In this document: positions 11,443-21,150 of the stretch, piece after piece
Position numbering within the stretch: position 1 is the stretch's first letter
How the letters are laid out: the number at the start of each line of letters is the position of its first letter
From: Monosporascus cannonballus
Lineage: Eukaryota > Ascomycota > Sordariomycetes > Xylariales
DNA: 64,000 nucleotides
Assembly (NCBI GenBank): GCA_004154925.1
Contig: QJNS01000279.1
Location: 1 to 64,000, forward strand
Direction: 5' to 3'
Made by a program: the position numbers and the translations under genes
Notes under the pieces: generated by a model
What the model was told of the DNA's origin: nothing
Seen by the model: the letters and a program-made list of their open reading frames with translations, nothing else
Databases searched by the model: none

Positions 11443-13840
11443 TCAACGCCGGCGGCTTCTAGTCGCGGGAATAGACTCGAAGTCATCGTCATCCGAGATC
11501 TCATCGTCGCTGATCTCCACAGCCTGCTGCTGCGACGCCTTCTGCGAGAAGTTCAGCTTCGTCTGCCGCGTCTTGGGGGCGGCGGCGGCGGCGGCGGCTG
11601 CAGCAGCTCGTGTCGGCTGCGACCTGGCCGCCGCGGCTCTCGGGGGGGCCGCCGCGCGCTTGGGCGGCGGAGCTGGCGGGTCGTCGTCGTCATCCTCCAT
11701 GACCACGTCCTCCCCTTCCCCGTCGTCGTCACTGTCCTCGAAAGGTTGCGCCTTGCGACCGCGCCCCTTCGCTGGGGTCTTGGCCGGGGCCTTGGCCGCT
11801 GCCTTCTTCGCCGGGGCTTTGGCGGACGCGGGCTTGGCTTTCGCCGCTGCCTGTCTTCCTCTGCCTTTAGTCTTTGGAGCAGGCGTCGCTTCCTCGAAGT
11901 CGTTCATCTCGTCGTCTTCCTCTTCCTCCTCGACACCTTTGGGAGCCTTCCGCCCGCGGCCTTTGGGTTGGCTGGGTTCGGCCTCCTCGGCGGTTCCTCT
12001 ATGGTCAAGTGCCTGAGGCTGGTCTTCCCAGTGGCCGTCCAGGTCGGAGTCCCACAAGTCCGGCTTCGGCTTCAGCTTCCTCCCCTTCGCCAGTTTCAGG
12101 ATCCCGGCTGCGAACTGCTTCTCAAGCTTGTCTTTGTTTCTCTCCAATGCGCCCTCGAGGTCCTTTTCCGTCTCCTCGTCTTCCAACGAGAGCATCTGCC
12201 GAACCTGATCTTCGAGAGTCTGACTGACAAAGGCCTCCATAATATGTCTGTCTCCTTTATCGACAAACTGGTTAACCGCGTCGCCGAAGGGTGCTTGAGG
12301 CAGGACTTTCAAGGATTGGGCAGCGAGAAATTCGTCGACTAGCTCTTTGACCTTGATTTCAGCGAGGTCAAGATCCGCCAGTGCTTCCTCAGGGAGGCTC
12401 TCCGCCTTTTCCGTTTCTGCAGGTCATTAACATCGGCGTATTAGCCCGTACACTACCCCACTTACTTGTTAGTTTCTTCTTTCGGTAGAAGGACACCACG
12501 TCATTGGTATTTGCCACTTTATCCTGGAACCGTTGTGAGAACCGCTGTGGATTCTCAACGTCGTAGTGACCACCTTCCGGGGCAGTGTATTCAACCTTGA
12601 GACGTATCAGAGGCAGTGGACGCTCTCCATCCTCGACGCCCTCTTCTTGTAGCGACTCCCATCGGGAATTAGCCTCCTCGATCATTTCCTCTACAACGCC
12701 CATGAGCCTTCTTGTGACTTCTATCCGGTTCTCTTTCTTCTTCTCGAGACCCTTGAACGCCTCTTCATCTTTCAGAGCGATTTCGCGGTAGACTAATGGA
12801 CGTACAGACTTCAGCTGGTGTTTCTCGACTTCAAAAGACTTCCCGGTGATGCTGACCACGGCAACGTGCTTCGCTTCGGACTCGGCTTTGATGAGGGACG
12901 TGGCGACCGAGGAACCGGGTTGCATAACACGGAACCCTGTCTCGGGGTTGAGTCTTGGGTCGATCAGACATTGGTGCTCATGACCCCAGACGACAAGGTC
13001 CATCCAATCAGGCAGGAAGTTTTCTGGTAAATAGCCAGTGGAGGTGTGTGCGGAGTGGTTTTGGTGAACGGTAAGTATGTTGAACCAATCTTTTGACTGC
13101 ACGTTCGGTTTGAACCACTTGACTTTGTTATCCCGAAAGGATCGGAACAGTCGTTCATCCCGTACGTTGCTCAGTCCGTAGAGAGCAAGTTTCGTCTGGC
13201 CTTTTTGCAAGAGCACCGGTTTGACTTGAATATTGTCCACCTCCGGGACTCGACCAAAATAGTTGATTAGGCCAGCGACCTCGAGCAGTTCTAAGGAGCA
13301 GAAGTTTCCGGTTCCGCTCGGTTCATCGTGATTACCATGAATGGAGAAAACGGGTATGGAGATGTTAATATCTGGATCCTCATAATTGACGTGGCTAAAT
13401 GCGCCGCCAAGGACTTGACCTGCATCGCTCAGGAACTGCAGTTCGCATGGCTTCATACCAAGGCAGTTCTTCCGCAGCGACCGCATGACCTGGAACATAG
13501 CCTTCCTGGAAGGGTTATGGTCGTGGAAGAGGTCGCCTCCAAGTAGAACCATATCGACCTAGCTCACTTGTTAGCTAGAGGACGTGGCTGCATGGCGTGC
13601 AGTATCACATAATTCACACTTACATCCTCCTTCCGCGCTATGTTCATGATCTCATCGAACGTCTTCCAGGCATCATCCGTGCGGATGGGATGATCCTCCA
13701 AGTAGCCGACATGGTTGTCTGTGGCGACAAGAACCCTTATGGTATCGGCTTCTGAATGCTTCGTTAGCGGCCATTCGTCATATGGTTCTGGATAAGTGCC
13801 CCCAAAAAGAATATATACCAGTGAATTGTGATGACGGCAT
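11443..13840 (-). CDS. mre11: Double-strand break repair nuclease MRE11
   Basis: Clear exons are 13558-12466 and 12416-11443, preceded by coding sequence ending at 13624 (GTAAGT donor at 13623). Phosphodiesterase motifs appear in order: ATDNHVGY, GGDLFHDHNPS, SIHGNHDEPSG, VHQNHS and WGHEHQC, the metal-binding residues of the Mre11 nuclease. A capping domain follows, then a helical region (ADLDLAEIKVKELVDEF) and a long C-terminal tail of A/K/P and acidic repeats ending DDFESIPATRSRRR, as in fungal orthologs. Mre11 with Rad50 and Nbs1/Xrs2 resects and signals double-strand breaks in the nucleus. The 5' end is unsettled. Coding continues upstream of EADTIRVLVATDNH as PYDEWPLTKHS without a Met; the best ATG (13840) would need an implausible 31-nt intron. 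Expected length is about 730 aa. Confidence 0.92.
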
Positions 13841-15304
13841 GTCCGATATCGAGTCGACTAAGACGTCTCCCGAGAGGAAATATCGAGAAGCTTGAGTAGG
13901 ATGGAATGAGTACTTCAATGAATTACCTATATGAAAGCCCGGTGACCGTCTCGCTCGGACTTCCTCAGGGCTTAACGACACCCGTCGGGTTGTCCTAGGG
14001 TGGATATCTGACTTAGGCACCTGCAGATCAGCTGGGGAATTCAGTTGCAGGGCATACTAGTAGGCGCATTCCCGTGATTGTAGCTAGAGGTACGAAGTAC
14101 GGGATGATGTAAGCTTAGACGCGTGCCGCGTTAAGTGGTAGACCCACTAAAATCTCGCTGTCACGTGAAAGCCTCTGTTGGATTTGTTCCCCGGCTGCAT
14201 AGGTACACACTATTCAGCAGTTCGATTAACTTCATCGTTGCTGAAGATTATGGTCCATGCGATTAGCGAAATAATTAATTTTAATTGGGTGTGTTGCCGA
14301 AAATACATTTTCGGAAAAGCCTACCTAGTGAATTGGGCAGACATTACTGCTACTTGCCGACTGGAGTATACCGGCTAAGGTAGTCTCCGACAGGGATCCA
14401 AAATTTATGTCCGACTTCTGGCAAGCACTCTTTGCAAGGCTCGGCACGAAGCTGGCCATTAGGTATGTATCTTCAGCATCAGCAACCGATGCTGAAGTTA
14501 ACCGAACACCATCTATGTCGAAACTGACAGACTCTGGACACAATCGTTGGGCCACCTCTGGCTCCGAAGGTGTATCTAATCGCCATTATATCTTCATATT
14601 AAGCACCTACGGTAGTTACCTTCGGTAAAATCGAATAACAACAGGGGTTTTTATTGTTTTCAGATTAAACAACCTTATCGTCATTCGCCGGATATGGGTT
14701 ATTCAATTCTCATAACTCCTGAATACCTTAAGAGGTGGCCCGATTATTTTGTCCAGAGCCTGACTGAATAGTGCTGAATACGTGAAGCCCCACACACCAC
14801 GGCGGGACACATCAGACCTCGTACATTACAACAGATAGTCACCCGACAGACAGGACAGTAACCAAAGGAATCGCAGCTACCCACCACTACGGAGTATAGT
14901 CACCGTATCCCTGGACCGGGATCCATAGATATACACATTCAATGGCACCCTAGGGCATGACCGTCCTGTACGGATGTTAAATTGTGGCATGCGTCTCTTG
15001 TATGGTTCAGCAGTCGCTTTGTGAGTACCTAGTAATCGTCAAGAAAGAATCATACGCTCAATGCAATGTGCCACCTCGCTGTAGGATGCCCAGCCAATTC
15101 CCAAGGTTGAAAAGGAAAAGCCCCAACGTTGATCAGAACCCGTCCCATGATGACGATGAAACCTGAACGCCACACCCTTGATAGACCCAGAGCCCTCTTA
15201 TAGGAAAGTCTCATAGCAAAAATCCAAGCAAACCCCAACCGCGCCATCTAGGGGTGACAGTAGTATCATGCTTCCCCTCGCGCTCCCCCTTTCTTTTCGC
15301 CACA
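13841..15304. other. Intergenic between MRE11 promoter and the 3' end of the TCP11 gene
   Basis: About 1.46 kb with short, non-coding-like frames. It contains a perfect 10-bp hairpin at 14471-14497. Its AT content looks slightly higher than that of the flanking genes. No gene recognised. Confidence 0.45.
14471..14497. repeat. Perfect 10-bp inverted repeat (hairpin)
   Basis: Arms CTTCAGCATC and GATGCTGAAG are separated by seven bases. A related stretch (GTTCGATTAACTTCA, near 14219) recurs in inverted, imperfect form just downstream of the hairpin, so this may be the remains of a small inverted-repeat element. Confidence 0.5.
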
Positions 15305-18300
15305 TCATACTGAATTCGCTGGAGGTGAGGCAGACGCCTCCTTCTCCGCCATCTCCGCCACCATTTCCCACCAGGCTCCGTGGGCTTCACGGTCCACAGA
15401 TCCCACCCGCACAAGCTCATCGACCATCTCCCGAATTTTCTCGGCAAATTCAGACATGCCTAGATTTGCGAGTTTCTCGCCAGCAGTGCTAGTAGCTTTA
15501 ACTTTCTCACTTGCAGACCCTGCTTGTAGCCTAGCCAGAATATGGTTTCTGATGCGGGTAAGGAGTAACCGCAACACCGGCTCCTGGGGCTCTGTGTTGC
15601 CCTGCTTCGCCTCTACGCTAGCGGCCACGACTTTCGTGACGAGATTGCGAAGATGCGTCTTCGTTGCAGCTGGCATAGATCGACCAGCTTCAAGGGCCGC
15701 AAGGATGCCGTCCACGGCGCTGGGCTGGTCGAGGGCTCTCGTGGCGTCGTCCATGGACTCAAGGGCGGTGAATATACGGCCAGCCTCCGTTCGCCAGGGT
15801 GCTCGGACATCCCGCTTGAGGAGGTTCTTGCATTGCAGGAGAATAGCGCTAGCAGTCGCGATACGGAGCGTTTGCGTGCCTAGCCGAGCACGACGTTTCG
15901 AGTCAAGCGCTAGCGGCTCTGGCACAGTCTCCGCCGGGGCCGCCGGCTGTGTAAACTCATCCAAGAGCATTTGCCAGTAGATCTTGTCTGCCGTGGGACG
16001 TGAACGCGGGTGGTTGATACCTTCAGGATCCCGGCGAGCGGCTTCGGCATGCACCTTGTTTCGTGCTGTCCGCCAAGACGCCTCGGCACGGGAAAGGACG
16101 ACAGTGCCATTTTCCAGGTCCTCTGCGAATCTCTTCGCCTCATAGGTTGAGGCTTCCTTTACAAGATTGGGCGCCGCGACTTGCAGCATGTAGTTGGCAT
16201 AATCGTATATCATCACGTCTATGAAGGATATGAGCGCTTCTAGGCGGTCGACAACGTGGCCTTGGGTGAATTTATGTTCGATCAAGTCCTTCACTTCTTC
16301 GTCGCGAACGGGAGCACAGAGCTTCGGTAGAAGAGATCCCATCGAGGAGAAAAACTTCTCGTACGAAAAGCTGCCGGCCAAGAACTGCTGTTGCGCGACC
16401 TCGGTATCAAGCATCTCTCCAATGAACCTATGCATCGACGTCCCCTCCCTAACAAGGTGCTGAAGCCGGTCCCTGATATAGTTGGCCATGATAATGAGGT
16501 AATGAAACTGTTTCTCTTCGTTGTCGTCGCTTGATTTCAGGTCTTTGAAAAAGGGATCCATACGCAGCTTGTGCTGTTCCCGAAACTGTTCGAACTCGAT
16601 ACGGTATTCGTGGTTGATGGCTAACTCGTGAACCAGAATACGGTTGTCGGGAAGGATAGGAGGATAGCTCGGTTGGAGTATATCCCATTTCGATTCCCTC
16701 TTACTCCGAGGTGTGGGTGGCGGAGTAAGCGTTTGCAGTTGTGACGAAACAACATGGTCAGCTGCGCTCTGGTCGGCCGTTGGGTCGTCGACATGCTCTG
16801 TGCCCCGTGGTCTTGTATCTCCGATAGGCTTGCTTGCGGCCCTGGCCTTACGTGCCTGCCTAACAGCGTCGAATATCATTTTCTTTCCTTGCTGGGGCCC
16901 AACCAGTTTCTTAATCCTAATCATGAGCATCAATTGATTGTCCCTGATGCTCTTTTCATAGGTGTCAGTAACCGCTTCCTCGGTCCTATTCTTGACGGTC
17001 TCCAGAATTGCATCCAACTCGACGAACTGCATAAGCATAACTTCGATCAGGGCATTCGAATCACGAGCCTTCCAAGCAATGAAGGCGCTGTGAAATGTGG
17101 CATATGCCTCCGGCAATGAATCCTGCACGGCAGGCGGCGGTGTATAGTTGTTCCACAAAGCCAGCCGCGAAAGAAGGGTCTCGAAACAGATCAATAAATC
17201 GCGCGCCTTAGCGACAAGATCCTGTGATTGTGGATTAGCTAGATCATCGGGAGCGATACGTTGCCCTTGAGAAGACCCAACCTGCTCCTGTTCTCCGTTG
17301 CTATCCTTGCTGCTCAAGACTTGGGTGGGATGCCCTAAGATCAAAAACGCGCTCAAGAAAGTCCGGACAGCAGCCGTTTCGTTGACCGACCCTACATCGC
17401 CCTCCTTCAATCCGCATATGCGGAGGACGCGCCCGGTGGCGCTGAGGACTCTGTTTTGAGCAAGCAGCTCAACCACCTCTTCGAACGAAGTCTCTCTTAC
17501 GCCGTCGATACTCAACCCAAGTTCGGCAAACTCCCGCACTGCCGTCCTCCTTAGCAGTCCTCTCCACCACCATTGGATCTTGGATGCCGCCACATCGATA
17601 GTCATAACACGATGTTCCTGCTCCGCCACGACTGGCAAGACGTCCAGGTCAGGTTTCTTAGCTGTCAAGCTCTGGCCTCTGGAGCGTTTAGCGGCATGAG
17701 TCTTCCGTAACTCTTCCCTCCGCTTCTCCGCCTCGGCAAGACGCTCTTCCATCTGTAACTTCAATCTGCGCAGATCCTGCTCTCTCTTCTCCTTGGTGCT
17801 TTCAGCTACCGCTTTCGCGCGCTTTACTTCTTCGGCGCAAGCAGCCACAATCTCGGCGAGATTCTTTTCTCTGGCCTGGGCGGCTGCTAGAGCGCGCTCT
17901 TCCGAGTTGGAAATCTTCTGCTGGGCTTTCGCGAGTGCCGCGCGAAGACGGACCTTTTCGGCATGAGCGGCCCTGTCAGCCAAGCGCGCCTTCCGATCCT
18001 CGAGGATGGAAGCGCGGCGTAGCTGCTGGGCGATGTATTTGCTCTGGGGACTGTCATGATGACCAAAACCATGCGAGGACCGTGACTGGACGGAAGAGAT
18101 AGAGTTTCGACGGGATGAAGCGGCTGATTCCTTGCGACGCATTTGTGAGGGGCGGTAGAATCGTGCGGCGATGCGTGGGGGAGGAGCGTAAGCCCTGTTC
18201 TCGTCCTCCTCGGGAGGAGGGGTCAGAGAAAGATCCATTTCGGTATCTACAGACGTCGGATCTGGCGTTCCAACGGATTCCTCGATATTCCGAGATAGAT

Positions 18301-18337
18301 CGGTCAAGTCGGCCGAAGGGCGACGCATTGTGTCCAT
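15305..18337 (-). CDS. T-complex 11 (TCP11/SOK1)-family protein, about 1010 aa, single exon
   Basis: The frame is open from 18517, but I place the start at the ATG at 18337 (MDTMRRPSADLTDL): the upstream 60 codons are hydrophobic/basic without coding character and the fungal family begins with disordered S/T/P-rich sequence. Residues about 100-215 form a long charged coiled coil rich in E, K, R and A. Residues about 251-266 form an IQ-like motif (ASKIQWWWRGLLRR). The TCP11 region runs from about 565 (ILVHELAINHEYRIEFEQF) to near residue 1000. In budding yeast the relative Sok1 suppresses loss of protein kinase A, so a link to cAMP/PKA signalling and growth is likely but inferred. The IQ-like motif suggests calmodulin or light-chain binding. 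No intron or damage seen. Confidence 0.82.
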   Translation of the reverse strand: MDTMRRPSADLTDLSRNIEESVGTPDPTSVDTEMDLSLTPPPEEDENRAYAPPPRIAARFYRPSQMRRKESAASSRRNSISSVQSRSSHGFGHHDSPQSKYIAQQLRRASILEDRKARLADRAAHAEKVRLRAALAKAQQKISNSEERALAAAQAREKNLAEIVAACAEEVKRAKAVAESTKEKREQDLRRLKLQMEERLAEAEKRREELRKTHAAKRSRGQSLTAKKPDLDVLPVVAEQEHRVMTIDVAASKIQWWWRGLLRRTAVREFAELGLSIDGVRETSFEEVVELLAQNRVLSATGRVLRICGLKEGDVGSVNETAAVRTFLSAFLILGHPTQVLSSKDSNGEQEQVGSSQGQRIAPDDLANPQSQDLVAKARDLLICFETLLSRLALWNNYTPPPAVQDSLPEAYATFHSAFIAWKARDSNALIEVMLMQFVELDAILETVKNRTEEAVTDTYEKSIRDNQLMLMIRIKKLVGPQQGKKMIFDAVRQARKARAASKPIGDTRPRGTEHVDDPTADQSAADHVVSSQLQTLTPPPTPRSKRESKWDILQPSYPPILPDNRILVHELAINHEYRIEFEQFREQHKLRMDPFFKDLKSSDDNEEKQFHYLIIMANYIRDRLQHLVREGTSMHRFIGEMLDTEVAQQQFLAGSFSYEKFFSSMGSLLPKLCAPVRDEEVKDLIEHKFTQGHVVDRLEALISFIDVMIYDYANYMLQVAAPNLVKEASTYEAKRFAEDLENGTVVLSRAEASWRTARNKVHAEAARRDPEGINHPRSRPTADKIYWQMLLDEFTQPAAPAETVPEPLALDSKRRARLGTQTLRIATASAILLQCKNLLKRDVRAPWRTEAGRIFTALESMDDATRALDQPSAVDGILAALEAGRSMPAATKTHLRNLVTKVVAASVEAKQGNTEPQEPVLRLLLTRIRNHILARLQAGSASEKVKATSTAGEKLANLGMSEFAEKIREMVDELVRVGSVDREAHGAWWEMVAEMAEKEASASPPANSV

Positions 18338-20335
18338 GAGAAGGGAGAGAGGGGCGGAGTTGAGAACTCTTTGTCTAAGTACGTGTATGGAAATGTAGAC
18401 GGAGAAATAGGACCACGACCACCACAAGGAACGCAAGAGGTGGGAACGGAAATAGACCCTGAAAGAAATGGCTATGTTCGTGGCGAGAGGAAGGCAAAGT
18501 AAGCACAAACGGAACAAAGGCTATATGTGTGTTATGCGGATTTGAGCAGAATTAAATTAGATGGTCAAGAACCTAAATTTCGAGAACTTGCGACGGCCAG
18601 TGCAGGCATGTAATACGATGGACATGGTTACTTCCATGTGTATGTCGATGTAAGAGGATGCATAACAATGTTTAACCTGGATCCCTCGCCTCGTGATTAT
18701 CAAGCAGTTTCGATTTGGAAGGAGTCGGAACAGGGTTACGAAACCAGAGATTGAGGGTGAGAGGGAGGCTGGGTTGAGATGACGGAAGGGTTTGCCTCAA
18801 AGCATGAACATGGCTCCCATGTCGACACACACATCCGGGTCCGGATTTTGTATTGGGGATTGGTGTCTCTGCAAACGAAAGGTAGCCTGCCTGACCCTGT
18901 CAGGTCGAGGACAAAATAATTGTCGCACTTTATTTTCCAAAAGCCTTAAACGAAATGCTATCAACTAAATACTAGGTACCCGTTCTATATCGGCTAACTT
19001 CAGAACATGCATCATTTCAGCGGCCAATAAATAAGCAACGAAACTGTATAAACAAGTTCTTTTTAAGCGTTATGGCTGATTTCCTACATTTTCTGCAAAC
19101 AGACGCATCGTACAGGTTGCAAACAGTCGTCAGGTCCCACCCTAAATAAATACGTGTATGTAGCATATGTACTATGTAGCACCTGTTTCCAACGCTGCAG
19201 TGAGCCTATTGGAGGGGATTTTGGTGGGCTGAAGCTTAGCCTTCAGAGAAACTCTTAGCCCTGCTTAGCGCGGCTACTCGAGGTTGTTAGGGCACCATTC
19301 GCCCCGTGATTCTAGCTCAATCCTAAGCAGATTCTTCTGACACAATCTTTCCGCTTCCGTTTAAAACAGCGACGTTTTGACTGTTGCAATTGGTCGATTC
19401 CGTCATCTTAACAGACAGGCGGGCTCGTCAGTGTTGCAGATGATCACACTATCTTCCTAGCTTCGTTTTGTCTCCGGCCAAATCAACACACCTTTGGTAC
19501 TAATGATAACTACCGAAACAACTTCTCGTCTCCTAGAGTTGTAACTTGTGACGATCCGTGACCTAACTCGCATCGACTTTCCGGGGTAAACCCCTTTTGA
19601 TTCTCCCTCTTAAGAGACTGGCGCACCTCAACTCTAGATTTGGGCTACGGGCAATACAGAATACGGGGTTACTGTTTGATATCAAAATGGATCTTATTGG
19701 GTCTTGATGGCGGATGCCAAGTTGCTGTAGTATATCTGCTCGGTTTCATGAGTTGATGGGTGTAACTCGCCCGAAGACAACTGTAGAAGACCGTTATAGC
19801 CACCAGTCCGACGCCGAATACATGGCTCCAATCTCATGTCCTTATGTTCGCATATGACGTCGCTAGGTGGTCTATTCGTTGTTGATTCGATAGGAGCAAG
19901 CAAATGCCCGCTCGATTGGAGACTAGTCGACGATGACCCGTCTGCCTAGGCCTGTACCTATAAACGTAGAGGATTTATATTTCTTTTAGGAATAATTCGC
20001 TTGGCATAACATGCGAAGTGTACTAGGCTATGAGAGGCAAAAAGGAATCCCCAGCATTTAAAACATTGTACGAACGATGCTACATAGTATAAATAAGCTT
20101 AAAGTATGGCAGCTGCGAAGAGAACCACGGGAGGGGCTGAAACATGTACGAACTTGAGGACTTGTGGCGCCACTAATCCGGGGTTCGGTGTGGAGCGCTC
20201 CTTGCGATTCCGACCCGTCAACTTCAGTCTTATATTTGTCAGTCCGCCTCTAGCGACGCCAACACTAGCTATCAGAAGCGATCCAAGATTAGCCTGTAAA
20301 TACTATAACGAGAAGAAACCTTAGAGTCAGGCACA
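18338..20335. other. Divergent intergenic region between TCP11 and MnSOD genes
   Basis: About 2 kb with no supported gene; frames are short. The region nearest TCP11 is its promoter and leader; the region nearest 20336 is the SOD promoter with a TATA-like box. Confidence 0.5.
20088..20095 (+). promoter_or_regulatory. TATA-like box upstream of MnSOD
   Basis: TATAAATA lies about 240 bp before the ATG of the superoxide dismutase gene. The match is good but the assignment rests on sequence and position only. Confidence 0.3.
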
Positions 20336-21150
20336 ATGGTTGGAGTTTGGGAATTCATCGCCAATGTCACGGCCGCTTCGAGTCTCCTATCAGGCGGAGC
20401 CGCGCCGTCCATCGGGGCAATCGCGCCCTATACACTGCCAGCTCTCCCATACCCCTACGATGTAAGTGCATCGTTCCACTACCCACCAGTTCTTCCATCT
20501 GCCTATCAATCCTGTATTCTAACCCCCCAACCAACCAAAAGGCGCTGGAGCCGAGCATCTCCGGCCAGATCATGGAGCTCCACCACGGCAAGCACCACCA
20601 GGCCTACATCACGAACCTGAACAAGGCGCTGGAAGCCTCCGTGGCCGCCCTCGCCCGGGGGAACCTGCACGACCACGCGGCGCAGCTGTCCGCGATCCGG
20701 TTCAATGGCGGTGGGCACATCAACCACTCGCTCTTCTGGTGGGGCCTGGCCCCGGCGACGTCGCCGGACGCGAGTCCGGACGCGGCGCCCAGGCTGCAGG
20801 CCGCCATCGCGTCGACCTGGGGCGGCCTCGACGCGTTCAAGGCCGCCTTCGCCGCCGAGTTGCTGGCCATCCAGGGCAGCGGCTGGGGGTGGCTCGTCCG
20901 GGAGAAGGGCACCGGCCTGCTGCGCATCGTGACCCTCGCGAACCAGGAGGCCGTCGTCATGGGCGACGTCCCCGTCCTCGGGGTCGACATGTGGGAGCAC
21001 GCCTACTACCTGCAGTATCTGAACGGTAAGGCGGCGTACGTCGAGAATATCTGGAACGTCATCAACTGGAAGACGGCGGAGGAGCGGTTCGTGGGCGAGC
21101 GGGAAGATGCCTTCGCGGGGCTGAAGACGACCATCTCTGCGTCTGCATAA
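20336..21150 (+). CDS. sod2: Iron/manganese-type superoxide dismutase (Mn form), 244 aa
   Basis: Two exons: 20336-20461 and 20542-21150, with a GTAAGT donor and an AAG acceptor. The mature domain begins TLPALPYPYDALEPSISGQI and shows the metal-ligand motifs IMELHHGKHHQAY, GGGHINHSLFWW and GVDMWEHAYYLQYL. The Gln in TLANQEAV is at the position typical of Mn enzymes. It converts superoxide to hydrogen peroxide and oxygen. The oddity is the N-terminus: the first 42 residues contain no lysine or arginine, are hydrophobic with scattered acidic residues, and so do not look like a matrix-targeting peptide. A cytosolic form, or entry to the secretory path, is possible. The coding sequence is markedly G+C-rich compared with its flanks, which also generates long antisense open frames with no meaning. 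Confidence 0.93.

Noticed and set aside
11419..12342. 307-codon plus-strand open frame
   Set aside because: Lies exactly opposite the MRE11 C-terminal exon; its composition mirrors the low-complexity A/K/E repeats of the real gene.
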